This document shows positions 1 through 6,716 of a stretch of 16,047 nt of DNA, piece by piece. The notes under the pieces were generated by a model that was given only the letters and a program-made list of their open reading frames with translations, did no database searches and had not been told where the DNA came from. Within the stretch, counting starts at the first letter, position 1, and every line of letters starts with the position of its first letter. A program made the translations under genes and the position numbers. The DNA lies in assembly GCA_028293005.1 (NCBI GenBank), contig JAQGLH010000040.1, positions 1 to 16,047 of the forward strand, in the 5' to 3' direction. The stretch is from Alphaproteobacteria bacterium (GTDB lineage Bacteria > Pseudomonadota > Alphaproteobacteria > Sphingomonadales > Sphingomonadaceae).

Positions 1-8
1 TAATCAGG

Positions 9-224
9 TCAATTCTCCGGCCTTTCGGGCACGGAGGTGTCGAGGACGAGGGAGTCATCTGCTCTGGTCTTTGTGACGAGCACCGCATATCCATAAGCGA
101 TGTGCTTGGCATGCTCGAGCGTAAAGGCCTCCGTCGCCGCTATCTCGCGCTGGTTCTCGTCCTGCACTGAAACGATCATGGAATGGTGACCACGATAGTG
201 CGTGGTGATCGTGAAGGTCGTCAT
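9..224 (-). CDS. Small hypothetical protein (71 aa)
   Basis: The product is not recognised. It is a 71-residue soluble-looking protein with no signal peptide and no membrane segment. The N-terminus is rich in Thr/Ile/His (MTTFTITTHYRGHHS) and looks like a beta-strand; a helical middle and an acidic, Pro-containing tail follow. The start is well supported: on the minus strand a strong GGAAGGAG Shine-Dalgarno sequence lies about 8 bases before the ATG. It is transcribed divergently from the ABC exporter gene at 332, with about 107 bases between the two starts. That gap must hold both promoters, but no convincing -35/-10 pair was found. I am fairly sure it is a real gene because of the ribosome-binding site; its function is unknown. 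Confidence 0.65.
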   Translation of the reverse strand: MTTFTITTHYRGHHSMIVSVQDENQREIAATEAFTLEHAKHIAYGYAVLVTKTRADDSLVLDTSVPERPEN

Positions 225-331
225 AGGCGAATCTCCTTCCGGGTCGCAGCGAGAGTCGCAAGAGAATGCGGCGGTAAGGAGTCATTGCGTACCGAGACCC
301 ACGTTGTTGTGAACGCGAACAAAGAGAATTC

Positions 332-1306
332 ATGCAGCCGATCATCTCTATTTCCAACTTGTCGAAGACCTATGCGACTGGCTTCAAGGCGCTCAAAGGC
401 ATCGATCTCGCGATACGTCGTGGTGAAATCTTCGCGCTGCTGGGGCCAAATGGCGCTGGCAAGACGACACTCATCAGCATCATCTGCGGCATCGTGAATC
501 CGAGCGGCGGCACTGTGCTTGCCGACGGTCACGATATCGTGCGCGACTACCGCGCCGCACGCGCCAAGATTGGCCTCGTCCCGCAGGAATTGACCACCGA
601 CAGCTGGGAGACGGTGTGGGCGACGGTCAGCTTCAGCCGCGGACTGTTCGGCCGCGCGCCCAACCCGACACTTATCGAGCAGATCTTGCGAGACCTGTCG
701 CTCTGGGACAAGCGCAAGGCACGGATCATGGAGCTTTCGGGCGGCATGAAGCGCCGTGTGATGATCGCCAAGGCGTTGAGCCACGAGCCCGACATATTGT
801 TCCTCGACGAGCCGACCGCCGGGGTCGACGTCGAGCTTCGCCGCGACATGTGGGCGCTGGTGCGCGGCCTGCGGGAGCGCGGGGTCACCGTGATCCTCAC
901 CACCCATTATATCGAGGAAGCCGAACAGATGGCCGACAGGATCGGCGTCATCAGCAAAGGCCGGCTGATCCTGGTCGAGGACAAGAGCGCGCTGATGCAG
1001 AAGCTCGGCAAGCGGCAGCTCACGCTCAACCTCAACGACGCGATGATCGCGATTCCGCCCGAACTCGCCGACTGGAACCTCAGCCTCGAGGCGGACGGCA
1101 ACGAACTGGTCTACGCCTTCGACGCCAATGCCGAACACACCGGCATCCCTTCGCTGCTGCGCCGGATGAGCGACCTCCACATCGGCTTTAAGGATCTCAA
1201 CACCCAGGAAAGCTCGCTCGAGGAGATTTTCGTCAGCCTGGTTCACGACGGCGGGCGTGACGACCCGCCCGACCAGCGCCCCGATCGCGGGGAAACCGAG
1301 CGATGA
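332..1306 (+). CDS. yadG: ABC-2 type exporter ATP-binding protein (YadG-like)
   Basis: This is the cytoplasmic ATPase subunit of an ABC exporter and powers the permease encoded directly downstream. The 324-residue protein has all the nucleotide-binding motifs: Walker [10 protein letters not shown] (residues 38-46), Q-loop GLVPQE (Q85), signature LSGGMKRR (135-142), Walker B ILFLDEP (155-161) and the H-loop TTHY (H192). [14 protein letters not shown] and [11 protein letters not shown] match the E. coli YadG subfamily closely, and the length is similar (YadG is about 308 aa). The C-terminal 100 residues follow the subfamily, including a late EEIFVSLV motif. The stop overlaps the permease start in an ATGA, so translation is coupled. 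The start ATG has only a weak AAAGAGA upstream. The transported substrate cannot be read from the sequence. Confidence 0.93.
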   Translation: MQPIISISNLSKTYATGFKALKGIDLAIRRGEIFALLGPNGAGKTTLISIICGIVNPSGGTVLADGHDIVRDYRAARAKIGLVPQELTTDSWETVWATVSFSRGLFGRAPNPTLIEQILRDLSLWDKRKARIMELSGGMKRRVMIAKALSHEPDILFLDEPTAGVDVELRRDMWALVRGLRERGVTVILTTHYIEEAEQMADRIGVISKGRLILVEDKSALMQKLGKRQLTLNLNDAMIAIPPELADWNLSLEADGNELVYAFDANAEHTGIPSLLRRMSDLHIGFKDLNTQESSLEEIFVSLVHDGGRDDPPDQRPDRGETER

Positions 1307-2076
1307 GACTCCAGTTCAACCATCATGGCGTCTGGGCGATCTACCGCTTCGAGATGGCGCGCGCGCTGCGCACCCTGTGGCAGAGCCTGGTCACGCCGGT
1401 AATCACCACCTCGCTCTACTTCGTCGTGTTCGGATCGGCGATCGGGTCGCGGATGAGCGAGGTCGGCGGCGTCAGCTACGGCGCGTTCATCATCCCCGGG
1501 CTGGTGATGCTGTCGCTGTTCACGCAGAGCATCTTCAACGCCTCGTTCGGCATCTATTTTCCCAAGTTCACCGGCACGATCTACGAACTGCTGTCCGCAC
1601 CGATCTCGTCGTTCGAAGCGGTGCTCGCCTATGTCGGCGCAGCCGCGACCAAATCGATCGCGCTCGGCCTGGTGATCCTCGCGACCGCGGCTCTGTTCGT
1701 CCGCTTCGAGATCCTGCATCCGTTCTGGATGATCGCGTTCCTGCTGCTGACCGCGACCACCTTCAGCCTGTTCGGCTTCATCATCGGCATCTGGTCGAAG
1801 GGATTCGAGCAGCTGCAGATCATCCCGATGCTGGTGGTGACGCCGCTGACCTTCCTCGGCGGCGCCTTCTACTCGATCGACATGCTGCCGCCGCTCTGGC
1901 GGACGCTCTCCTTGTTCAATCCGGTCGTCTACCTGATCAGCGGCTTTCGATGGAGCTTCTACGGAACATCGGACGTGAGCATCGGCCTCAGCCTCGGCAT
2001 GACGCTCGGCTTCCTGATCGTCTGCCTGCTGATCGTCGCGTGGATGTTCAAGACCGGCTACAGGCTCAAGAGCTGA
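1303..2076 (+). CDS. yadH: ABC-2 type exporter permease (YadH-like)
   Basis: This is the inner-membrane permease partner of the preceding ATPase. The 257-residue protein has about six hydrophobic segments, as expected for the ABC-2 membrane family: roughly residues 27-45, 60-80, 108-132, 140-160, 170-190 and 222-246. The phrases [20 protein letters not shown] near residue 30 and [12 protein letters not shown] followed by [11 protein letters not shown] near residues 178-212 are diagnostic of the YadH/NodJ-type permeases. It starts inside the ATPase stop codon (ATGA), so the two subunits are almost certainly made in fixed ratio. Its stop lies only 4 bases from the stop of the convergent superoxide dismutase gene. 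The family is known for export of lipids, polysaccharides or drugs; the substrate here is undetermined. Confidence 0.92.
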   Translation: MRLQFNHHGVWAIYRFEMARALRTLWQSLVTPVITTSLYFVVFGSAIGSRMSEVGGVSYGAFIIPGLVMLSLFTQSIFNASFGIYFPKFTGTIYELLSAPISSFEAVLAYVGAAATKSIALGLVILATAALFVRFEILHPFWMIAFLLLTATTFSLFGFIIGIWSKGFEQLQIIPMLVVTPLTFLGGAFYSIDMLPPLWRTLSLFNPVVYLISGFRWSFYGTSDVSIGLSLGMTLGFLIVCLLIVAWMFKTGYRLKS

Positions 2077-2080
2077 TTGC

Positions 2081-2707
2081 TCAGCCCGGCTGATCGGCTC
2101 GTTTCTCGCCGTTGCCGTCGAGGTTGCTGCCGACGAATTCCCAGTTGATCAGATTGCGCAGCACCGCATCGGCGAAATCGGCGCGGACGTTGCGATAATC
2201 GACGTAATAAGCATGTTCCCAGACATCGAGCGTCAGCAACGGCTTCATGCCGTCGCGCGTGACCGGGGTGTCCGCATCGTGGAGCGAAGTGATGCGCAGC
2301 TGGTCGCGATCGAGCAGGAGCCATGCCCAGCCGTTGGAAAAATGACCGACCGCTTCGCTCTTGAGGGCATCGATCAGCGCGCTGGTCGAACCGAACTCTT
2401 CGTCGATCATCTCGGCGAGCTGCCCGGTCGGCTTCTGGCCCTCGGCGGGCGCGAGGCATTGCCAGAAGAAGCTGTGGTTCCAGAGCTGTGCGGCCTGGTC
2501 GTAGAGCGCCGTCTCGCCGCGCTCGTGCGCCGCGCGGATCACCTCGAGCAGCGACGCGCCTTCGAGCGCCTTCTCGCCGATCAGCTGGTTGGTCTTGTCG
2601 ACATAGGCCTTGTGGTGCTTGCCGTGGTGGTAGCTGAGCGTTTCGGCCGACATGTGCGGCGCGAGACGGTCTTTGGCATAAGGCAGAGCTGGCAAGGTAA
2701 AGGCCAT
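2081..2707 (-). CDS. sodB: Superoxide dismutase, iron type
   Basis: This enzyme converts superoxide to hydrogen peroxide and oxygen, in the cytoplasm because no signal peptide is present. The 208-residue protein aligns with E. coli SodB from the first residues (MAFTLPALPYAKDRLAPHMS). The metal ligands are present: H27 in SYHHGKHH, H78 in LWNH, and D161 and H165 in DVWEHAYY. The active-site glutamine is in the iron-type position (Q74 in AAQLWNH), which favours iron, although cambialistic enzymes of this class exist. The C-terminus runs about 10 residues past the usual NWEFV...L end with a charged tail. A GGAG sequence lies before the ATG. It is convergent with the exporter permease, and about 100 bases separate its start from the end of pspF on the same strand. 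Confidence 0.96.
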   Translation of the reverse strand: MAFTLPALPYAKDRLAPHMSAETLSYHHGKHHKAYVDKTNQLIGEKALEGASLLEVIRAAHERGETALYDQAAQLWNHSFFWQCLAPAEGQKPTGQLAEMIDEEFGSTSALIDALKSEAVGHFSNGWAWLLLDRDQLRITSLHDADTPVTRDGMKPLLTLDVWEHAYYVDYRNVRADFADAVLRNLINWEFVGSNLDGNGEKRADQPG

Positions 2708-2809
2708 CGGATCGACGTCTCCATCCGGTTATGCGCTGCCCAACGCGCGGGAGGGGTGCGGGAGCCCTGATATCGGCGCCGCGTGCAAAAAGAGGCCGGA
2801 AGCGAGGAT

Positions 2810-3862
2810 TCAGCCCAATTTATGGCGCTTCAGCGCATGGCGAAGCTGATCGTAGCTGAGCTGAAGCGCGGCTGCAGCGGCGCGTTGATTCCAGCGGCAT
2901 CGCTCCAGCGCCGCCGCGAGGATCGCTTTTTCATATTCGGCAATCGCCAGGCGCAAATCGGTGCAGCCGCCCGGATGGTGACCCGAAGCCATGGCTGGCG
3001 CGGACAAGGCCTGCGACTCCGCCTCCCGCGGCGACGGTGCGTTCGGAAGAGTCCTGTTCTCGTTCGCCGGACTGGCAGGGGGAGCGCCCCACGGCGATTC
3101 GAACGGATCGAACTGGATCACGTCGATCGGGCTATCCGGATTCTCCCAGCGATAGACCGCGCGCTCGACGACATTGCGAAGCTCACGTACGTTGCCGGGC
3201 CAATCATAGCTCTGCAGCATCGCCGCTGCGGCGCGGCTGAAACCCGGCCAGCGCGGCCATTCGAGCTCGAGCGCCATCCGCCGCGCAAAATGATCGGCCA
3301 GCACCGGGATGTCGCTGGCGCGATGGCGGAGCGGCGGCAAGGTCACGACCTCGAAGCTCAGCCGGTCGAGCAGATCGGCGCGAAAGCGGCCCTGCTCGAC
3401 CAGCCTCGGCAGATGCTCGTTGGTCGCCGCGACGATGCGCACGTCGACCTCCACCGGCCGCGACGCGCCGATCCTCGTGACCTCGCCATATTCGACCGCG
3501 CGCAGCAGCCGGTCCTGCGCAGCCGAAGACAACGTCGCGAGCTCGTCGAGGAACAATGTGCCGCCGTCCGCTTCCTCGAAACGCCCGGTGCGCGCCTTGG
3601 TCGCGCCGGTGAAGGCGCCCGCCTCATGGCCGAACAATTCGGCCTCGATCAGCGCCTCGGGGAGCGCCGCGCAATTCATCACCACCAATGGACCATCCCA
3701 CCGTCCGGAAAGACGGTGCAGCCGCTCCGCGACCAGCTCCTTGCCAGTGCCGCGCTCGCCGATGACGAGCACCGGCCGGTCGAGCGGCGCGGCGCGGCTC
3801 GCGCGCTCGATCGCATCTAGAAAGGAGGAGGATTGGCCGACTAAATGCGTGTTGCGTTCCAT
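2810..3862 (-). CDS. pspF: PspF, sigma-54 enhancer-binding activator of the psp operon
   Basis: This is an AAA+ ATPase that activates sigma-54 RNA polymerase at the psp promoter. It has no receiver domain and begins directly with the ATPase, as PspF does. In the 350-residue form, Walker A GERGTGKE is at 35-42, the sigma-54-contacting loop GAFTGA at 82-87, Walker B GGTLFLDE at 100-107, the arginine-finger region RADLLDRL at 161-168, WPGN at 221-224, and a Fis-type helix-turn-helix ends the protein at about 325-348. W55 in SGRWDGP matches the E. coli Trp involved in PspA inhibition. I chose the ATG at 3862 because PspF homology starts there. A TTG at 3898 would add 12 residues without a clear ribosome-binding site. 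A poorly conserved linker of about 50 residues (252-300) makes it slightly longer than E. coli PspF (325 aa). Confidence 0.93.
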   Translation of the reverse strand: MERNTHLVGQSSSFLDAIERASRAAPLDRPVLVIGERGTGKELVAERLHRLSGRWDGPLVVMNCAALPEALIEAELFGHEAGAFTGATKARTGRFEEADGGTLFLDELATLSSAAQDRLLRAVEYGEVTRIGASRPVEVDVRIVAATNEHLPRLVEQGRFRADLLDRLSFEVVTLPPLRHRASDIPVLADHFARRMALELEWPRWPGFSRAAAAMLQSYDWPGNVRELRNVVERAVYRWENPDSPIDVIQFDPFESPWGAPPASPANENRTLPNAPSPREAESQALSAPAMASGHHPGGCTDLRLAIAEYEKAILAAALERCRWNQRAAAAALQLSYDQLRHALKRHKLG

Positions 3863-3901
3863 TCCTATCTTTTGGGATAATTGACCGTTTGTTGGCAAGA
3901 A

Positions 3902-3927
3902 GAAAGCGGTGCAATCATATCGCTTTC
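3902..3927. promoter_or_regulatory. Inverted repeat, candidate PspF upstream activating site
   Basis: This is a perfect 7-base inverted repeat, GAAAGCG and CGCTTTC, separated by 12 bases. Its centre lies about 75 bases upstream of the predicted sigma-54 transcription start, a usual place for an enhancer-binding protein. It sits in the pspF-psp divergent region, so it could also affect pspF expression. The repeat is seen directly; PspF binding is inference. Confidence 0.45.
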
Positions 3928-3934
3928 GGCGGGA

Positions 3935-3954
3935 AGTGGCGGTTTCCAGCCACT
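3935..3954. promoter_or_regulatory. Second inverted repeat in the psp control region
   Basis: This is a perfect 6-base inverted repeat, AGTGGC and GCCACT, with an 8-base spacer. Its centre is 30 bases, about three helical turns, from the centre of the repeat at 3902-3927, so both sites would lie on the same DNA face. It is close to the -24 element (centre about -45), which is near for a sigma-54 enhancer. It may instead be an operator for another factor or part of the pspF promoter. Confidence 0.35.
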
Positions 3955-3962
3955 CGGGCGAT

Positions 3963-3979
3963 TTGGCATGGCTCTTGTA
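3963..3979 (+). promoter_or_regulatory. Sigma-54 (-24/-12) promoter of the psp operon
   Basis: The sequence TTGGCATGGCTCTTGTA matches the sigma-54 consensus TTGGCACG-N4-TTGCA, with differences at one base of the -24 block and one of the -12 block (GT in place of GC). The GG (3965-3966) and the GT (3977-3978) have the required 10-base gap. The predicted transcription start is about 3990. It points towards pspA, with pspF divergent, which is the expected arrangement for PspF-controlled expression. Confidence 0.88.
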
Positions 3980-4032
3980 ACGCTTGATGCATGACCGTCG
4001 ATGCGGCGGACCAGATGTCAGGGAGACTGAAG

Positions 4033-4188
4033 ATGTTCAGCAGGGATGTTTTGACCCATATTGGCGCGATGATCGGGGCATTTGTCCTCACGACCGCGGC
4101 GGTGGCGGCTTCGGTCGAGCCGGCGCGGACAGCGGTGAGCGCTGCGCAGGCAATGCAGGTGGCTGCCGGTGATCGCCTGGTCGCCTGA
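4033..4188 (+). CDS. Small secreted or membrane peptide, first gene of the psp operon
   Basis: This 51-residue protein is not recognised. The N-terminus has a charged start (MFSRD), a hydrophobic stretch at about residues 8-26 (HIGAMIGAFVLTTAAVAA), and an Ala-x-Ala-like cleavage site near residue 26. It could be a signal peptide releasing a mature peptide of about 25 residues, or a single-pass membrane protein with a short periplasmic tail. It starts 43 bases after the predicted sigma-54 transcription start. The ATG at 4033 was chosen because AGGGAG lies 7 bases upstream. An in-frame ATG at 3991 would sit on the transcript's first base and would put 14 charged residues before the hydrophobic core. 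It lies about 100 bases before pspA, so it should be induced with the phage-shock genes. Its function is unknown. Confidence 0.65.
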   Translation: MFSRDVLTHIGAMIGAFVLTTAAVAASVEPARTAVSAAQAMQVAAGDRLVA

Positions 4189-4199
4189 ACGGGCGGAGG

Positions 4200-4225
4200 G
4201 GGGAGAGGCGCAGCACCCTCTCCCC
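4200..4225 (+). repeat. Hairpin in the leader between the small peptide gene and pspA
   Basis: This is a perfect 9-base stem, GGGGAGAGG and CCTCTCCCC, with an 8-base loop, 11 bases after the small gene's stop and about 65 bases before the pspA ATG. No T-run follows, so it does not look like an intrinsic terminator. It may stabilise or delimit the mRNA, or cause partial attenuation. A similar CCTCTCC/GGAGAGG stem lies at 13902-13923. Confidence 0.6.
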
Positions 4226-4290
4226 GCATCCGCAGCAAAGGGTCGTCAAGGTCGCATGCGTCGCGCAACGGACAGGTAAAGGAGTAGAAG

Positions 4291-4971
4291 ATGAGTATTT
4301 TTTCGCGGACGCGAGATATCATTGCGGCGAACGTGACCGACCTGCTCGATAAGGCGGAGGATCCCGCCAAGATGATCCGGATGATCATCATGGAAATGGA
4401 AGAGACGTTGGTCGAGGTTCGCGCGTCGGCAGCGCGCACGATCGCCGATCAGAAGGAAATGCGGCGCCACATCGACAAGCTCGAGCGCCTCCAGGACGGC
4501 TGGATGGAGAAAGCGGAACTCGCGCTGTCGAAGGAGCGCGAAGATCTCGCCAAGGCGGCGTTGGTCGAGCGGCAAAAAGCGGTCGATATGGCGGACAGCC
4601 TCCAGGCGGAGATTGCCGTGCTCGACGATGGCCTGAGGGCGTCCGAGGCGGACATCGCCAAGCTTCAGGCGAAGCTGCGCGAGGCGCGCTCGCGCCAGAA
4701 TGCCATTCAGAGCCGGCTCGAAGGCGCGCAAAACCGGGTGCGGATGCGCGAAATGTATGCCGGCACCAAGGTCGACGACGCTTTCTCGCGCTTCGATCTG
4801 CTCGAGCGCCACGCCGATTTAGCCGAAGGCCAGGCCGACGCGCTGACGCTCGGCTCAGCCCCCAAGACCCTCGAAGAGGAAATCGCCGAGCTCAAGAATG
4901 CCGACAAGGTCGAAGCCGAGCTCGAAGCCCTGAAAGCCAAGCGCGCCGATGCGGCCGGCAAAGAGGACTGA
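4291..4971 (+). CDS. pspA: Phage shock protein PspA (PspA/IM30 family)
   Basis: This is a peripheral inner-membrane and cytoplasmic protein that oligomerises on stressed membranes and, in the family, holds PspF inactive until stress. The 226-residue protein fits the family length (about 220). The N-terminus MSIFSRTRDIIAANVTDLLD is the amphipathic membrane-binding helix. DKAEDPAKMIRMIIMEMEETL (about 20-40) is the family hallmark. Residues 40-180 form a long charged coiled coil. A final helical block (TLEEEIAELKNADKVEAELEAL) follows. The start is clear: AAAGGAGT lies just before the ATG. The pspB ATG follows the stop by 4 bases. Expression should come from the sigma-54 promoter at 3963. Confidence 0.97.
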   Translation: MSIFSRTRDIIAANVTDLLDKAEDPAKMIRMIIMEMEETLVEVRASAARTIADQKEMRRHIDKLERLQDGWMEKAELALSKEREDLAKAALVERQKAVDMADSLQAEIAVLDDGLRASEADIAKLQAKLREARSRQNAIQSRLEGAQNRVRMREMYAGTKVDDAFSRFDLLERHADLAEGQADALTLGSAPKTLEEEIAELKNADKVEAELEALKAKRADAAGKED

Positions 4972-4975
4972 GACA

Positions 4976-5263
4976 ATGGATGAACTCCTGCTCCCGATCA
5001 TCATCGTCGGCATATTGTTCGTCGGCCTGCCCTGGGTGATCCTTCACCATATTACCCGCTGGAAGAGCCAGGCGACGCTCACGACCGAGGACGAGAATCT
5101 GCTCGACGAGCTTCACGAGCTCGCCCGCCGCCTCGACGACCGCTTGTGCACGATCGAGCGGATCATGACCGCGGAGAATCCCAATTGGCGCTCGGTCGCC
5201 TGCGACCCCGCGAGCATCGGCATCGAAGACCAGCCTGTTCGACCAGAAAGGATCAGCAAATGA
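4976..5263 (+). CDS. pspB: Phage shock protein PspB
   Basis: This small inner-membrane protein works with PspC to sense envelope stress and relieve PspA inhibition of PspF in characterised systems. The 95-residue product has one membrane helix at about residues 4-25 (LLLPIIIVGILFVGLPWVIL), then a cytoplasmic helical segment (NLLDELHELARRLDDRLCTIERIM) and the PspB-like AENPNWR motif at 66-72, which corresponds to EHPNWR near the E. coli C-terminus. It carries about 20 more residues after this motif than E. coli PspB. The ATG at 4976 has GAGGA upstream within the end of pspA; a longer in-frame start at 4949 would lie inside pspA and is unlikely. Its stop overlaps the pspC start (ATGA). Confidence 0.93.
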   Translation: MDELLLPIIIVGILFVGLPWVILHHITRWKSQATLTTEDENLLDELHELARRLDDRLCTIERIMTAENPNWRSVACDPASIGIEDQPVRPERISK

Positions 5264-5646
5264 GCGCGCCGCGCCACACCAAATTCTACCTCGATCGGCA
5301 GAATCGCAAATGGCTCGGCGTCTGCGCCGGGATCGCCGATTACACTGGCGTCGACGTTACGCTCGTGCGGATCGGGATCGTGGTCCTGACGCTGAGCGTT
5401 GGCTTCCCGTGGACGCTGATCGCTTATTGGATCACCGCGTGGATGGCCCCCGACAAACCCGCCGAGCTGGCCGACGAGACACCCGAACAGGCCAAATTCT
5501 GGCGCGGCGTGCGGAGTTCGCCCAAACGGGCGGTGCGCGATGTGCGTTCACGCATCCGCGACATCAACCGGCGGCTTGCCGATGTGGAGGCTTATTACAC
5601 CAGCTCGAACAGCAGGCTCGCGCGGGAAATCGAGCAGCTGCGCTAG
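5260..5646 (+). CDS. pspC: Phage shock protein PspC
   Basis: This inner-membrane sensor protein partners PspB. The 128-residue product begins with the PspC domain: FYLDRQNRKWLGVCAGIADYTGVDVTLVR (about 8-36), including the GVCAGIAxYxxVDxTLVRI signature, then hydrophobic helices at about 36-65 (IGIVVLTLSVGFPWTLIAYWITAWMAP). The C-terminal half is charged and helical, ending in RLADVEAYYTSSNSRLAREIEQL, as in other PspC proteins of proteobacteria. The start overlaps the pspB stop in an ATGA, so the two are translationally coupled and likely made in equal amounts. It could not be mistaken for a different family; only its exact signal is unknown. Confidence 0.95.
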   Translation: MSAPRHTKFYLDRQNRKWLGVCAGIADYTGVDVTLVRIGIVVLTLSVGFPWTLIAYWITAWMAPDKPAELADETPEQAKFWRGVRSSPKRAVRDVRSRIRDINRRLADVEAYYTSSNSRLAREIEQLR

Positions 5647-5712
5647 CGCACACGACCGAAATACCCACACAAACACCGGCTTGGGATCGGCAGGGACAGG
5701 AGGTCAGGACGC

Positions 5713-5949
5713 ATGAATCCGTTTGAAATGATGGTGCTCGTGGTTGCGATCGTCGCCGTCGCCTGGATGTTCCGCCCACGGCACCGGCAGGTCGCGCCGC
5801 GCGCAGATGACGGTTTCGCCCGCGATGAAAACGGCCGCCTGCAGGAAGAAGTGAAGGCGCTGAAGGAGCGCGTCGCGGTGCTCGAGCGGATCGCCACCGA
5901 CCGCGGCAACCTGCTCGAACAGGAAATCGAACGATTGAGAGATCGATAG
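5713..5949 (+). CDS. Short membrane/coiled-coil protein in the psp operon, PspB-like layout
   Basis: This 78-residue protein has one membrane helix at about residues 5-20 (EMMVLVVAIVAVAWMF), a basic stop-transfer stretch (RPRHRQ), then a helical coiled coil at about 42-77 containing VKALKERVAVLERIATDRG. The order and the RV-x-x-LE-x-I-x-x-D phrase resemble the cytoplasmic half of PspB (RIQALESILD in E. coli), so it may be a PspB relative that could pair with PspA or PspC. That is inference from layout and a short motif. The start is firm: AGGAGGT lies about 10 bases upstream of the ATG. It follows pspC by 66 bases with no terminator-like hairpin, so it should be in the same transcript. The similarity is too short to name it confidently. 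Confidence 0.82.
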   Translation: MNPFEMMVLVVAIVAVAWMFRPRHRQVAPRADDGFARDENGRLQEEVKALKERVAVLERIATDRGNLLEQEIERLRDR

Positions 5950-5993
5950 GCCGGGCGGCGTCGCGACGTGTCGCAGGCCGGAGGAGACGGGAC

Positions 5994-6242
5994 ATGACAG
6001 ACCCTGTTGCGTTACTTGCACTCGCCTCGTCGGCGCTGATCGCTTTCGCCATCGCAAGCATCGCGGGGCTCCGCGCTTGGCACGGTTGGCTGGAGCTCAA
6101 GCGCCTCGAGATCGCGGCGCGGCGAACCGAGACGATGCCACCCTCCCCCACCGGCAGCCCGACCGGACGCATCGAGCTCGCCGATCTCAAGGAACGGGTG
6201 CGAAAGCTTGAAGCGATCGCCAGCGGTATCGATCTGGGATGA
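5994..6242 (+). CDS. Second short membrane/coiled-coil protein in the psp operon
   Basis: This 82-residue protein has an N-terminal hydrophobic helix at about residues 5-26 (VALLALASSALIAFAIASIA), a basic and helical stretch (RAWHGWLELKRLEIAARR), a Pro/Ser/Thr linker (PPSPTGSPTG, about 50-59) and a final coiled-coil piece, DLKERVRKLEAIASGIDLG. The phrase LKERVRKLEAIAS repeats the pattern of the gene just upstream (LKERVAVLERIAT), so the two may be diverged duplicates or share a binding partner. GGAGGAG lies about 8 bases before the ATG. The gap from the upstream gene is 44 bases, and sufE begins 33 bases after its stop (15 with the alternative GTG). It is not a family I can name; the role in the psp response comes from position. 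Confidence 0.8.
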   Translation: MTDPVALLALASSALIAFAIASIAGLRAWHGWLELKRLEIAARRTETMPPSPTGSPTGRIELADLKERVRKLEAIASGIDLG

Positions 6243-6275
6243 CGCCCCCAGGACCACGTGCTAACCGCCGCCGCC

Positions 6276-6686
6276 ATGACTGCGCTCGAAACCATCTACA
6301 GCGATTATGAGCTGCTCGAAGCCGACGACCGCTATCGGCTGCTGATCGACCTTGGCCGTTCGCTCGAGCCGATGCCGGACGCCCTCAAGACCGACGCGAC
6401 CTTGGTGCGGGGCTGCTCGGCCGCGGTCTGGGTCTATCCGACCGTTTCCGACGACGGCACGCTCCATTTCCTGGCCGACAGCAATGCCGCGATCACCAAA
6501 GGGATCATCGCGCTGCTGCTGACCACGGTGCAGGACCGCAGTCCCGCCGAGATATTGGCCATCGATATCGAGACGGCGCTGGCCCCGTTCGACCTCAAGA
6601 ACCAGCTCAGCTCGAACCGCACCCAGGGCATACCCAACATGATCGCGTTGATCCGCAAGACCGCCGAGCGCCTGAACCAGAAATAG
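6276..6686 (+). CDS. sufE: Cysteine desulfuration protein SufE
   Basis: SufE takes persulfide sulfur from the SufS cysteine desulfurase and passes it to iron-sulfur cluster assembly in the cytoplasm. The 136-residue product carries the family core: DRYRLLIDLGR (18-28), then LVRGCSAAVWV, in which C47 is the sulfur-accepting cysteine (C51 in E. coli SufE), and the late SSNRTQGIPNMI helix start (112-123). I chose the ATG at 6276 since homology begins with the following helix (TALETIYSDYELL). A GTG at 6258 in the same frame has AGGA four bases upstream and cannot be excluded. No other suf gene is nearby. It follows the psp small genes closely without a terminator, so it may be read from the psp promoter. 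It ends 30 bases from the convergent J-domain gene. Confidence 0.93.
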   Translation: MTALETIYSDYELLEADDRYRLLIDLGRSLEPMPDALKTDATLVRGCSAAVWVYPTVSDDGTLHFLADSNAAITKGIIALLLTTVQDRSPAEILAIDIETALAPFDLKNQLSSNRTQGIPNMIALIRKTAERLNQK

Positions 6687-6716
6687 GGCAGCGGGAAACC
6701 GGATCAGCGCCGGCGT

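Noticed and set aside
221..1246. A 341-residue minus-strand frame opposite the exporter ATPase
   Set aside because: The plus-strand ATPase has every ABC motif; the antisense product has no recognisable fold.
3863..3898. TTG start at 3898 for pspF
   Set aside because: No clear Shine-Dalgarno sequence precedes it, and the additional 12 residues are not part of PspF homology, which starts at 3862.
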